Part shown: positions 1 through 11,051 of the stretch, piece after piece
Numbering within the stretch: the stretch's first letter is position 1
Layout of the letters: every line of letters begins with the position of its first letter
Source of the DNA: Varroa destructor
Lineage: Eukaryota; Arthropoda; Arachnida; Mesostigmata; Varroidae
DNA length: 64,000 nt
Assembly: GCF_002443255.2 (NCBI RefSeq)
Contig: NW_019211460.1
Location: 36,031,498-36,095,497, forward strand
Direction: 5' to 3'
The notes under the pieces: generated by a model
Told to the model about the DNA's origin: nothing
Database searches by the model: none
The model's input: the letters and a program-made list of their open reading frames with translations, nothing else
Program-made: the position numbers and the translations under genes

Positions 1-481
1 AGGCCTTCGAAAAACTAGTATTCCACTTAGTCGAGATTACAAGTCACGAGGTTATCGCCTACATGTAGGCAACAGTCGTTAGGTCAGCCGTGGAGGACCC
101 GTTGTCGACAAAGCTGTTTGTTATCGGGGTCTGAGTTACGCAGTAGATTGATTGTAGGTTATATACACGGTAAGTGTATTTGTTGTCGCATACACGTTTA
201 GGTATTGTTTAGTAGGACCTATACATGATCATTTTGTATTTATATTGAGGGTATGGTACCTTGCGTTTGCCGATTTGTCAAATGTGGCCACCTGCGTGAA
301 AAGTACTGACCAACATCATTTAAAGATAATGCACAGCTTGAGTAGATAGTAGATAATGAAACTTAAATAGCTAAACTGCGATGCATTTTATATTACGCTG
401 TAATATTCCCGTCGGCGTGAGTATTGCCTATGAGTGCGTTCGCGGTCGGGTGATCACAAAGGTAAGACTTCGTTCATGCAG
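1..481. other. No gene recognised; isolated splice-donor-like sites
   Basis: AT-rich sequence without a recognisable gene or repeat. Good plus-strand donor-like sites occur at 169 (ACG followed by GTAAGT) and 461 (CACAAAG followed by GTAAGA). The second closes a short open frame starting at an ATG at 381. No matching acceptor was found, so neither is claimed as an exon. Confidence 0.4.
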
Positions 482-576
482 GAGAGTTATCTGTATGCGA
501 ACTTGTCGTGGCCTTAACTTCCCGTTGTTGTCGGCACGCGCTGGCTGGCGACTTGGCGCCACCAACCGCCATTAAG
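482..576 (+). CDS. Candidate internal exon, unknown protein
   Basis: The 95 bp between an acceptor-like site (ttcatgcag) and a near-perfect donor (ATTAAG followed by GTAAGT) are open in the frame that leaves two bases at the start and ends in phase 0. The peptide begins ELSVCELVVALTSRCC and ends LAPPTAIK. G+C is clearly higher than in the flanks, as for several other exon candidates here. No family is recognised, no upstream exon was identified, and this could equally be 5' untranslated or chance. Confidence 0.18.
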
Positions 577-1177
577 GTAAGTGGGGGAAAGCGTCTAGTA
601 TTTTGCCTGGTCGGACTGCCCGACCATTACGGTGAGCTGAGTACATGCTTTGTCCACAATAACGAACCCCTTGTTTATAAAAGAAGAGATACAATCGTTG
701 TAACCAATTTTACGATTTTCTAAATCCAATAAATCCACCACATTGCAATTCGTATACCCTATGTTTTCGATGATGTCAGTTTTTGTATCTGAGCTGGTGA
801 GCGTGCAGGAAGCCTGTAGCTCTATATACTATTTTTATCTACGCTATAATCCGCGAATGTCCTTTGCGCACTATTTTGAATTATGAATACAATACGAACT
901 TGTATTTCAAACTTCAACAACAAGGTTGAACTCAGTACGCCAAAGTTGCGACATTACAATGTGTTCCCTAAGGCTTCCAACCAATCGCGTCTAGGCCTGA
1001 TGGCCAATTTACGATCCGAACTGCATGCGTATATGTATCTGTGGATCCGAGCGATCAGTTTATGCAAATTGTAATCGGCAGTTAAACGGGAGCGGAACAA
1101 GGCGGCCTCCACACGAATTCCTGTTCGTTTCAATTCGGAAACAGTTCCCGCTGACCTATCAGTGAGGAGCTGTGACG
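577..1177. other. No feature recognised
   Basis: AT-rich. Short frames only, none with good splice sites or codon bias. Confidence 0.4.
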
Positions 1178-1195
1178 CTGCTGCTGCTGCTGCTG
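1178..1195 (+). repeat. (CTG)6 trinucleotide repeat
   Basis: Six CTG units followed by imperfect CTC/CTG/TTG/TTA triplets to about 1217. Read in one plus-strand frame the tract encodes poly-leucine, and on the minus strand CAG. It lies in a small GC-richer patch. Similar CTG/CAG-bearing patches recur near 2.5, 33.6, 34.3, 44.8 and 63.8 kb. Confidence 0.95.
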
Positions 1196-1706
1196 CTCCT
1201 GTTGTTATTGCTGTTAGTCCTGCCCAGATCTCTGTGCTTTCCTACTTCTGATTCTTCTTCTGTTTCGCTACCAGTTCATTTACTTAATATCCTTTGCCCT
1301 CTATTCAAGCCACGTACAGACGTTTAAGCTTTACAATCGCAGCGACACAGAAGAGCTGTCTATCGAACTGACAAACCCTGAGCAAACAACTCCCGTAGAT
1401 TTATTTATGCCGTTACTTTAAGATAAGGCTTCGGTTGTTATTCTGTGCGCATTTTAAGATGGCTTTAAACACGGACTAATGAAGGTGCTATAGATATGAA
1501 TGAGCTTGAAACATAATGAGTTCGATAGAAAATCGTTTTTAGGATTACCGCTATTTTTTCATCTCAACGGTATAAAAAAACTGGACAAAATCATAGGCCC
1601 ATGCACTGCAAGGATGCCTCGAATTTATGATGTACATAGATCAAAAATGTCACTTTTATAATAACTGATTTAGCCTAAAAAATACGAAGACATTTTAAAG
1701 GCCTAT

Positions 1707-4288
1707 TTAACTGGCATATGATTCTCTACGATGATATTGCGGAAATAGACTATTTCTTTTAAGCTCGAACAGCCATTCGGTAGCGTTGCGTACGTTCCTT
1801 GCAAATATTCTTCCCCGAGGTTTCGTTTCTTTTAGAAGAAAATTCTTTTCTTCTAACTTATCAATATACTCGACAGTGATGCTGCCCTTGATGGCGCGAA
1901 CCTCAATCAACTGGGAAAGGATCCGAACTATTCTCAAATACTACGTACACCCTTGAAAATTACTCTGAAATTGCGTGATTGTTTGATGGCGAGATATCCG
2001 TGCAGGCATAAAAAAACTCTCTTCTTAAAAGTAGTGGCCACACAACTTATTCATATCGTATCAACGACAAGTAACACTCACCAGGAAGTTTAGCATAACT
2101 TGTAGAAAAGCCAACTGCGCCGAACGAAATCACTGGGACGTTTTTGGCTATGTGAACTTAGAATATATACTTGTTCTAGTACAGGAGGTGTGAACTTCAA
2201 TTTCTCATAAGCTGTCGATTATTCCACTCTCGTGCCTTTTTCAGGAACACACCGATAACTAATGTGAACAATTAATTAAACAATATACATAAATTAGATA
2301 GATCAATGACACTTTTCAGTTATACCCCACCCAATTCGCACAAATCTGCCTGAAAGTCATGGCGCCTATTCCTTGGTAGATCCGGCGTATATCCAATATG
2401 TCTATCTCATTGTTTCTGGGCGGAGCTCGATTAAGTATTGACATGATTGTGGGTAACTGCCAGCATCACATAAGCTAATAACTTCCTAGTCCTGACTGCC
2501 AGCGGGAGCCTGGCAAAAGGCTTCTTCCTGCTGCTACTGCTGCTGCAAAGCACGAGGATAGGAGGGGCATCGCTGCAACAGTGGCGATGGCAGACCCTAC
2601 TCATTTCCGCTAAGGAGAAAGCGTCATTCAGCAGCTCTTGCGTGCTATTGCTGCATTATTATTAGTTGCCGCTGGGCTGGCACGCCCAACCCCTCTGCAT
2701 CGGGCGTCATTGTCGGCATCACCCGTCATAATGATTTGCAGATGCATGAACCCCATCAATTCATATTGTACACAAATTTATATAGACTGTACAGTCAAAT
2801 TAGTACATTTGAAAATGACTCGGATGTATCGTCTCATTGAGTTCAACTTTATATAGCATTGAATAAATTTGTAATTTAGATTTAGATGGTATGTCACTCA
2901 GGCAATATTAGACAGTCATTTGGCCAAGTAATATAAAATTTTTCAAGCTTTATTGAGCGAAGTCAAGGTAAACTCGATGGACTTAAGCTACACCAGAAAA
3001 TATAGCTCCCAGAAAGTACCGTTTACAGTAATGTCGCTCATAATGTGTGAAAGTTTCACACTCGACCGAACTTATATGGTAACATTCAGCAACCTATATT
3101 CGAGTGTCAGCTAATCAATAATTAGGAACACTTATGACCAGTCCCTTCAGCATGTTGGATACACACGTAGTGTTCGAATGTGCGCAGACTTAACGATAGG
3201 CGACCCGAAATGACATCATTTGCACAGTGCTAGAGTAATGCTACCCTTTTCAGGGGCAAAAAAAACTGTCGTTTATCACCTGTTTCTTTAGCATCTGCAC
3301 GCGACCTCCAATCAAAAAGCCAGACAAGGAAAAATTCGTTTGGTATTTGTGTGTGTTCGATCGTTGTGCTGTGACATCTGAGCTCAAGCACAAGTGGTTT
3401 GGTGCCCTATGGTGGTGAAGATATACACAGAGCAAAATTGAGAGGAGAACAGAGAGCTTATTGCGGTAGACTTCCCGTAATGCGTGTTTTTGTTACTGTA
3501 TGACTTCAAGTGGTGCCGTCTGTATTGGCTAGTCTCATTAGCGCCAGCGGCGGTGGCGCCTGTGGACTGCCAATACCGTAGACAAGTAAGGTTTATGTAA
3601 ACGCTGCAAAACTGATCCATACCTTTTTCCTTCGTGTGTTTCCGTAAATGGGCCTACGTGGACGATCATTCGACACTGGACTCACCATCACCGCGCTGCG
3701 TCGAGGTCGAGAGCGCCAACGCTGTATTTCGTACGCACAATACAAACGAAAACCCACTCTATCGCGACTACTACTAGCCTACATGGCGGAACTGGCCGTC
3801 ATCCATAACGAATAAAGAACAGGTCCGAGGCCAAGGAAACTCCCTTCTCTCTCTCTCCGCACCGTCGAAGGCAAGGCACATACGACCGCTTCCATCATTT
3901 TAGGAGGAAAACGCAAGCGGATTGCCAAGACAATCGATCGTCATTCCCAAGGCCTGCATTTTATGGCTCCAGGCTAGAACTCGGAGCCTAGTTCAGTGCT
4001 GCTAAGCGCCGTGTGCGGTCATTGAATTACCATAATAATACGCCAAATCAGATCATTAAAACAATTATTTATATCGCTGTGCCAAGGGACTAAACCACTG
4101 GGGATGAATCCCTTGGATCTATAATGTATTTAATTGACGAATTTCGTTGTTTGCAGCCCAATGTGCTATTCATTTGATATAACTAAATAGGCGAACAAGA
4201 GGATGACGTATGGAATCGGAAATCAGAAACGTATTAGGACAACATGAAAAGAATACTTACGTTCCAATGACGCTAGCACCAAGTCCTT
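1707..4288 (-). CDS. Candidate 3' part of an unknown gene, three exons
   Basis: Three minus-strand blocks join in phase. Exon 4288..4261 (28 bp) has acceptor ttgttcatttatag and donor GAAC followed by GTAAGT. Exon 2147..2082 has acceptor ttcacatag and donor CCTG followed by GTGAGT, and encodes KNVPVISFGAVGFSTSYAKL. Exon 1927..1707 ends in TAA and contains SQLIEVRAIKGSITVEYIDK. The joined codons are Pro and Val, giving 104 residues with no start codon, so the 5' end is missing. Third positions are G/C-rich in the middle of the last exon. That exon has a stronger acceptor at 1916 (cctttcccag) which would not keep frame with the middle exon, so the linkage is uncertain. VPVISFGA weakly recalls ligand-binding domains of periplasmic-binding-protein type, but this is too short to assign a family. 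Confidence 0.3.
2470..2720. other. GC-rich CTG/GCA island
   Basis: A local G+C-rich stretch with CTG, GCT and GCA triplets (for example at 2528-2546) inside an AT-rich intron-like region of the minus-strand model. It shows no convincing gene. It may be a short island of regulatory or decayed coding origin. Confidence 0.3.
2860..3470. other. No feature recognised
   Basis: AT-rich, with scattered short frames. The acceptor-like tract cacctgtttctttag near 3285 (+) has no convincing exon behind it. Confidence 0.35.
3490..3585 (+). CDS. Weak candidate exon before a GTAAGG donor
   Basis: A plus-strand frame open from just after a TAA near 3480 runs to a donor (CGTAGACAA followed by GTAAGG at 3586) and ends in phase 0. 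It encodes a leucine/alanine-rich segment ending PVDCQYRRQ. It could join in phase to the terminal exon at 5262. The upstream boundary is not defined and no acceptor is clear, so the start is approximate. Confidence 0.15.
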
Positions 4289-4475
4289 CTATAAATGAAC
4301 AAAGGAGATAATCTACAAAGGACAATGCGATGCGAAATAAATATACAGGTGCTATTAGAAAAAGGTACACGAACACAAAAAAAGGCCTGAGAACTTGATA
4401 TTACTCGCCTCTGAAATTTCTACCTGCATTGAGATCCATAAGTCTGCTTGTATTCTGAATTGAATATTTTCTTCG

Positions 4476-4490
4476 AAAAAAAAAAAAAAA
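4476..4490 (+). repeat. Poly(A) tract (15 A)
   Basis: Fifteen consecutive A. No retrotransposon body is recognisable immediately upstream, so I do not call it a retroposon tail. Confidence 0.95.
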
Positions 4491-5261
4491 CAGAAAAAAT
4501 TCTTGAACTCTTGACACGTCAAAGAACTTTGTTTTTGATCTAACAGACAAGCTGGGATGGCCGTATACTATGTCCGATATAATGAATAATAGCTTTAAAG
4601 TGCAAGTTGAAAGTTGAGGCTGGATCGGACGCAAAACGTTTTGAGCTCCAAGGGCAAAGGCATCAATCTCATATCAATTTTTTCAATCAGCTCTGTTTCT
4701 TTTAATGACAGAAAATCTTTGTTTCGACGAAACTCGCTTGTTCATTGGTTTTTACTTCGATAACGTATTATAAAACTATGCACTACGCCATTTTTAAAAA
4801 AATTCCTCAATAATTTACGTCGAAATGTAAACTGTTATATAAATATGGCGGTATGATTTGTACTACAGCATAGGTTTAATGTGAGCGGTTATATTATATT
4901 AACAACCCACTACGCAAAGAGCCTGTCCCCAAGGCGTCTGCTCTTACTTTATCGTTTAATTTAGTGAGTTTCACTTTGCAACTTATTTTCGGAAAGTAAC
5001 ACAAATTGTACTATCTGGCTGAAAAATGGTGCTTTTTTTAAAATTTTTAATTAAAGTTTTAAAGAATTTAGCTAAAAGTATTGCTTCCACGTCCCTTATA
5101 TTTTCCTACCACAGACAAGGCGGCCATTAATACTAAATGACGCCCTTAATCAAACTGTAACATTATTATAAATTTCTTTGTGCTTTTTTTGTGTGTACTA
5201 TAAATGCACATGCAACATTTGAATCGATTTTTCTCCATTGTGCCATATGAACTTTTTTAAG
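4491..5261. other. No feature recognised
   Basis: Very AT-rich, with runs of T and A and no coding-like frame. Confidence 0.4.
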
Positions 5262-5450
5262 AAGCCCAGCGTGTCCAAAAACACTTCGCCTCTTCAAGTT
5301 CCCGCCACCTTCCGACACCCATTAGACGACTGCCTTCCAGCAAGAAACGAAAAGGTGGATCCACGTCTGGATTTTAACCTAGACCACATATCCCGCCAGT
5401 CTAGCAGGGAAGCATTTGTCCCCTACGCCATCATACGATTCATGTTTTAA
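5262..5450 (+). CDS. Candidate terminal exon with overlapping poly(A) signal
   Basis: After an acceptor-like site (catatgaacttttttaag) a phase-0 frame of 62 codons runs to TAA. G/C dominates third positions although both flanks are AT-rich. The peptide starts KPSVSKNTSPLQVPATF, is hydrophilic in the middle (DDCLPARNEKVDPRLDFNLD) and ends IIRFMF. AATAAA begins at 5450, overlapping the stop codon, which suggests a very short 3' untranslated region. No family is recognised. Upstream exons are uncertain. Confidence 0.33.
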   Translation, partial: KPSVSKNTSPLQVPATFRHPLDDCLPARNEKVDPRLDFNLDHISRQSSREAFVPYAIIRFMF

Positions 5451-5455
5451 ATAAA
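5450..5455 (+). terminator. Poly(A) signal AATAAA
   Basis: A canonical hexamer starting in the TAA of the candidate terminal exon. It is only six bases in AT-rich DNA, so its weight comes from position. Confidence 0.35.
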
Positions 5456-5869
5456 CGTCTGCATGTCTATATGTTTGCAAGTTTAGAACAAGCTACGAAT
5501 TGTTTATCTAAACGGGAATCTGACATTGAATCTTGACGCATGCTCGGATTGAAATCGGATTAAGGCAAATGTATGGATGTCCTATTCAACAGCACACTAT
5601 CGTACATAATTTGTCTGTTTAAGTGACCAAGAAGATGTTATTAATGCCGCTGAAACCACCAAGCGAAACCGAGTTACTAATATTCCATATTAGAAGAGCA
5701 ACGAACATTGCTGCTTGGGCTTGTTGATGGCTTTTATATCGAAATGTAGCCCTGCCTGCGCCGTATTTCTAAAGGCTTTCGTCTAACTATTCTATGGTTA
5801 AAAATAGTCATGCAATTTATAAGGCTCCTTCAGTCGAAGTTTTTATATAAGCCTTTAAACTTGCTTATC
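5456..5869. other. No feature recognised
   Basis: AT-rich sequence between a candidate exon and the mariner relic. Confidence 0.4.
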
Positions 5870-6520
5870 CTAGCATGCACTGGACACTGGACATAGATGG
5901 CCGCTAATCGTCTTCCAGAAACCATTCGCATAACTCGATCTGTTTTGCGTAATAACGGCTCTGAACAGTGCAGCATCAGTTCTACGGATAATTTTTAATG
6001 CGCACTGTCCTTCACATACGCCCATAGAGAAAAACGAGAGCAGTCGATTAAAGGCCCAGGACGATCGACCTGCTTGGGAACATGACTCATTGTGGTGAAG
6101 TCGTTTCTGGGCGCTCACCCTTTGCTTCCGCGAGACAACTTGGTTTGTTCGAGTAGACATTCAGTTCACAATGAGCTTCATCAGAAAAAAAAATGATCTG
6201 ATCGAAAAGGTCGCTTGCGTGAACTATGCAATCAGCGATTAAATGAGGCGACAGTTGTTGAGTGACCAATACCCTGTAGGGATAAAGACGCCGCTCTTAC
6301 TTCTAAGTGCGTCGTAGAATGTTTTCCGCTAGATCAGACTGTTGGTTACAACGTTGCATTGGGGTCGTTGAGGACCTTCTATTATAGCGATACTGCAAAC
6401 TATCTGTCTGGTTCAATTTATTGATCTCAGTTTATCGGCAAGTGCGCCAATCCTTTCAAATTTCTTGCGCCACTTGCGGAAAGTGACTGTAGTTAAAAGG
6501 TGAGTTTTTACGTAAACAAA
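5870..6520 (-). mobile_element. Tc1/mariner-superfamily transposon remnant, internally deleted
   Basis: Reading the minus strand in shifting frames gives the transposase landmarks in order. A helix-turn-helix tail (RKWRKKFERIGALADKL, about 6500-6430) comes first. LYPYRVLVTQQLSPHLIAD and DQIIFFSDEAHCELNVYSNK follow (about 6285-6150), where FSDEAH holds the first catalytic Asp. The carboxy-terminal SRFSLWAYVKD (about 6045-6010, family form FFLWGYVKD) and a final VSGRRLAAIY (family form SRGGHLxDI) complete it. The stretch that should hold the second Asp (QQDGA) and third acidic residue is missing between FSDEAH and SLWAYVKD, and stops and frameshifts occur. It is a dead copy related to the one at 14.5-15.2 kb. 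Terminal inverted repeats were not found. Confidence 0.85.
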
Positions 6521-7370
6521 TGATGTTCCTTGCTATAATATCGCATACTAGCAAACCATAAACATCACTATAGTTAAGGTTTATCAGTCTGCTAATCTGT
6601 AATTGTTTGCGAGTACAGCGGGGACTGGCCGAATCGAAATACAAACATTTCGCTTATCATACATAAATTTCATTGTGAACGTATGAGAATGAAAACAAAA
6701 AAAACTCTAGATTCAATGCCTGTAGTCTTAGTAGGTAACGTGTTTGCTACTTAGTTCTAAAGACATTATAGTCTAGGTTCGAACCAGGGCATACGCAGAG
6801 TTCGTTTCGTGATACCTGACGTAAAAGTCCAGCAGGACATGCGGTTAGTGTGCAGCATAGTCAGTTGTGCCGACCAGCCTTGTGCAAATAAAACTAAGGT
6901 CTGAGAGATGTCCAAAACGAATAAAAGAAAAGAGAAATCCATTGGAGTTGCTAATAAATGGTTATTAGGCCATCGTCAGTTTTAGTCATCTCAACAATGC
7001 ACGATAATACATACGTGCATATATATGATATGCCTATCTCTAATAATAAATAAGAGGCATTCCAAGTAGAAGGTGTCGGTCTTTTTAAATGTGAGTATTA
7101 AATACAAGGCAAATAAACGTTTCAATGTGTTTTTGTGCCTTCGCTTTTCTATACTTTCGTCTGAAAGGTGCTACTTGAAGAAGTTAATGTCTATTTTCTT
7201 TAAAATGTCTGGAACTTCGATCGCAGAAGTGGGTCGCGATAACGGAAGTAACGTGGCTATAGTCGAGGTGTTGCTCGTGAAATGGAACTCTGTAAATTAG
7301 GTTTGTGTTGAGCTATTTCTTAATTATGTTAGACAGTCATTTGCTCTTAGTGAGGGTAGTTCAGTTCTTT
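6521..7370. other. No gene recognised
   Basis: AT-rich. A tRNA-like B-box at 6776 lacks cloverleaf pairing. A plus-strand frame at 7073-7300 has no start context, splice site or codon bias. Confidence 0.35.
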
Positions 7371-7379
7371 CTGGCGATT

Positions 7380-7790
7380 TGCGTGGGTGTCTGTTTGTCT
7401 GGTTAGTGAGCGAGCGAGCGAGCGTTTGGGAATTGCTACGAGTTGTGAAGCAGTAATGTGCGCCACTTTAACCAGGAAAAGCCGGCCTGGAACCGCCGAA
7501 CAGAGAGCAGATAAGGTGATTATGTCGAGCTGCTACGGCGGTTCGCTTCCCGCCGTTGCCGCTAGGGTCAAAGCGGCTGAAGACTCTGAGTAGTCTGCGG
7601 CGTAAGTCGTGGTCGTATTTCATCGTTAGAGATCACCCGCTAGCACGGTTTCTACTAGCAGGCTTTTCGGTGCCGCTATGCTCACGTCGTTCTTGTTGTC
7701 GTCATCGTTGTTGTAGCTGCTACTCTGACTTCGGAAGGATGATGGCCACGCTATCTGCAGAGCCGCTACTAAACAGGGGTTCTAGATAGG
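7380..7790. other. GC-rich island with GCGA repeats; possible promoter or first exon
   Basis: Marked G+C and CpG content in an otherwise AT-rich region. It has (GCGA)4-like repeats at about 7411-7425, and many GCGG, GCCG and CGTC motifs up to about 7700. Frames are open on both strands because stop codons are rare in GC-rich sequence. It sits upstream of the plus-strand gene model starting at 8499, so a promoter or untranslated first exon is possible. No TATA or initiator element is convincing. Confidence 0.3.
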
Positions 7791-8357
7791 TTGCATTTTA
7801 CAACAAAGGACGACGCCATACAAACCAACACCAGCAGCGATGAGCTCGGCAATAACAAAATTAGTGAAATCTCTCCGTCTGCAATGCCCGTAGGGGGGGA
7901 GGGAACAAATCAAATACAACTCACTGCCTCGGTAGTTCCATGAAACCGAGACTGAGACCGAAAGTGAATGATAATTATTGAAATTGGGACAAATATTCTC
8001 GTAAAGTATTACGACAGTTGAATGACATTCTTTTAATTGTGAATGATTCTTCGACGTACATTTAACAATCACGAGATTGAAGTACCTCCGAGGAAGGGTA
8101 ACCTCAAGGCCATGCGCCAAAGCCATAGTAAGTCCTAATGTAAGGGCACAACATTTTATAGAAACCAAACAAGCGTCAAAATAATTTAATAATCGAGAGC
8201 GAGAAAATAATAAGCTGGCACTTGGCTGGTATTTCTTTTTGTCTGTTTCTCTTTTAGCCACTGGAAAATTTTGTTTTGGACATCGCGGAGCCGTTGTGGC
8301 ATTATTTCTAATAGTGTTCAATTCTTGTTGAAGGATTCCTACACAATCGCTTTTCAT
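7782..8357 (-). CDS. 191-residue open frame, unknown protein (possible exon)
   Basis: The longest uninterrupted frame in the window. It starts at an ATG at 8357 and ends in TAG. It has a hydrophilic Asn/Lys-rich N-terminus (MKSDCVGILQQELNTIRNN), a basic patch (KRETDKKKYQ), a possible membrane segment near residues 60-80 (CLVSIKCCALTLGLTMALA) and a Ser/Val repeat (SLSVSVSVSW) near residue 130. A donor-like site (GAGGCA followed by GTGAGT, near 7927) could end the exon early. At this base composition a 191-codon frame is unlikely by chance, but local GC richness weakens that argument. No family recognised. Confidence 0.33.
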   Translation of the reverse strand: MKSDCVGILQQELNTIRNNATTAPRCPKQNFPVAKRETDKKKYQPSASLLFSRSRLLNYFDACLVSIKCCALTLGLTMALAHGLEVTLPRRYFNLVIVKCTSKNHSQLKECHSTVVILYENICPNFNNYHSLSVSVSVSWNYRGSELYLICSLPPYGHCRRRDFTNFVIAELIAAGVGLYGVVLCCKMQPI

Positions 8358-8498
8358 TCGTCACCTACGCTGGTTGAGCATCGCGTCGTCTACCAGTAGG
8401 AGGCCACAACTCGCACTTTTTTAACTTCTCTGACCCTGTGCCCGCAATCGCCCTCTTGCATTCTCACGATAACTGCATTGCCGTATTGCTTCGCTACT

Positions 8499-10994
8499 AT
8501 GTTAGTGCATGTAGAAACGTCGTCTGATGGAGTGTCGCACTTCGGATGGCTGGACACGAATAAGGCTGCTGCCGCAGCTGGCAGCCTTAAGGTAACAGCA
8601 AGGTCACAGGCCTCAGTGTCCATCTCTCCACACGTACAGAGCTGTATAGTGTACAGAACTCGCGTGGCGTTCCATTCGAAATCGGGCCGAAATTGCACGA
8701 TCAAAACTGTTCCTTTATTGTCTCATATGGAACAAGCAATGACTCAATGGGAAAAAATCGTCTAGTAGAATTCAGCAGACGTCTCAAACGAGCGCATATT
8801 GATTCATAGGTCTAACGTTTCTGGATAGAATTACTTATCTCGATTTATGTATGTCGTGCAGGACAGGAGAACGTGCACGAGTATTTTGCAGGTTTTTTAC
8901 ATCTAGCTAGAACTTTTTGCAGGAAGACAATGAAAACAGATATTAATAATAATTAATAGTGATCGATCTTAGCAGTTAACAGCTAATTCCCATGTAGGGC
9001 ATGTTGGGTAGCTAAAATAAGACAGAGTCGTCATAATATGTAACGATACAAACTTAGTACGTGCTTCAACTTTAAGCCGCCATTGCCGCTATACATACGA
9101 TGACGCAATGCCGATACAAGCGCATTGCCGTAACGAGGAGTGAGCCAATCTAGTAAGCAGTGACGTGTATTAATACGTTATCACCTTTTTGAGAGCTTCC
9201 GCGGACGAGCAAGAGAACTTGTGCTTGATCGCAGAATGTATTTTAGCATACGCCATATTAGTGATACACTGGGTTGCATATAAACGGAACGGAACTCTTG
9301 TATATAGTACAAGACAGAACCGAACGAGGCTATAACAACTGGTACTTAACACGTAACAACTTAAAGCGGTACTTTTTGTCTACAAAATCTAAGCCTTTGT
9401 ATTTAACATACGAACAACACTCGAAGAATAATCCGTCAGCATCTTTCTTGGTAACCATGGACGTTACCCTACACGAAGCAGTCCGGCCAGACTGGAACTT
9501 TTGTTTGGTCCTTTTTCGCTGTTATAAGATACGAAGGTCACCGAGAGTATAAAGATCGCCACGTGAATTATGGATTCACGCAGCGCATGCACGTAGGGTC
9601 TCTGTTCGGACAAAATTACAGACAGACAGCGCTCGACTGCTATGAAGTGATCGTCCAGCTTTCTGTCGCCATTATTTGAAAAGAACTAGCAGTGGTCAGA
9701 AGGCCCGCACTGCTCAAGGGTAAACAGAAGCGTCCGGATTCGATTGAACAGGGAGAGACACTTTCCGACATCGCGGCTTCAGGATATCCTGCTGCGTAAC
9801 AAATGAATACCTACACAAAAATGCTGTTATCATCCTCATTATCTCACAATGCGTCGTGAGTAGTTCGTTGTTTTCTAAGCTTTTGGAATATTATAGAAGA
9901 ATAAGCCGTAAGCATTTTTAAGCCAACTCACAAATAAATAAATAAAGTGCCGGGATAATATGCGTCTACTCCTTTGCTTTACTTTGATCATCTATTTTCG
10001 TTGCAGTACTTAGGCGTTTCTAGGTAAAACGCCGATTTCAGCAGGACAGTATTTACACGCACGGTTTTAAATGTATTCGCAGCGCAATCCAGACATAAGC
10101 CAGCGAGCTGTATAGTAATAATAAGGATATGGCAAAAAATAGCTATTTGGTCTTTCTGGACGAGTCGAAGGCTTTTAAGACAAGGAACAAGAGCCATTAA
10201 ATAATTAGCAAACCCCGAACGGAAAAAATGGCACAGGACCTTTAAATCGGAGCTTTTGTCATGAGCATAAACTAGTGAGCTAGTCGATAGTAATATGTCA
10301 AGACTTGTGAGATATCCGCTCAATGAAGTGCATCGTTATCCCAGAGGTTCAAATCTGGGCTGGTCGGGGGCTACTCTAGAGCATGCATGTTATATTCCCA
10401 AAAAGCTAACGTGTACTCGAAGAAAATAAACGTCGGCCGAAGGATTGCTTTTATCAACGATAGGTACATACTCTAGCATGTGGGTCAGCCATAATTTCTG
10501 CAATTGATTTTTGCGTTGATAAAAAATATTCTCTCGTACGGCAGAGATCGAGGACGGCTCGCTGATTTACCATTGAGGGAACCGAGGAGCACATCGTGGC
10601 GATCAAATCCTTGTGCTTAATTGTTCCTGAAGAACATGTGTCTTACTTTAATCACCCATCTAAGGTGCACCTGAGGTTTTCGTAAATCATCCGTGACACG
10701 TGTACGCTTATCTTCTGCAGCCGATATCAGAGTGTTAATCTAGTATGGCCCAAAAGGTTTATAATCCCGGTGGGAGTTGGCGCCGCGTAAAGACATTATG
10801 TAAAAACTGATCCTGGCTTGAATTCCGAAAACGGCGCATTGTTTTTCGCCATAGCGAACGTGCTGCTTTTTTCTAAGAAAAAAAACGCTTTCTTCTGGTA
10901 CCAAGAATAGCGGATAGAGGCATTCTTGCTGCACCAAACAATTCGCCAGTACTTACTTAAAGCTGAACACCTAACACTATCTATATACAGGGTG

Positions 10995-11051
<57 letters not shown>

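Noticed and set aside
2082..2147. ANF-receptor/guanylate cyclase ligand-binding domain from VPVISFGAVG
   Set aside because: Only ten or so residues fit, and the following exon does not resemble that fold; kept as unknown.
6770..6795. B-box-like GGTTCGAACC as a tRNA gene
   Set aside because: No A-box at the right distance and no cloverleaf pairing.
9560..9800. Harbinger-like transposase text on the plus strand
   Set aside because: Only vague resemblance (GETLSDIAA) with stops in between; no catalytic motif.
10340..10365. B-box-like GGTTCAAATCT as a tRNA gene
   Set aside because: Upstream sequence has no A-box and no stems.
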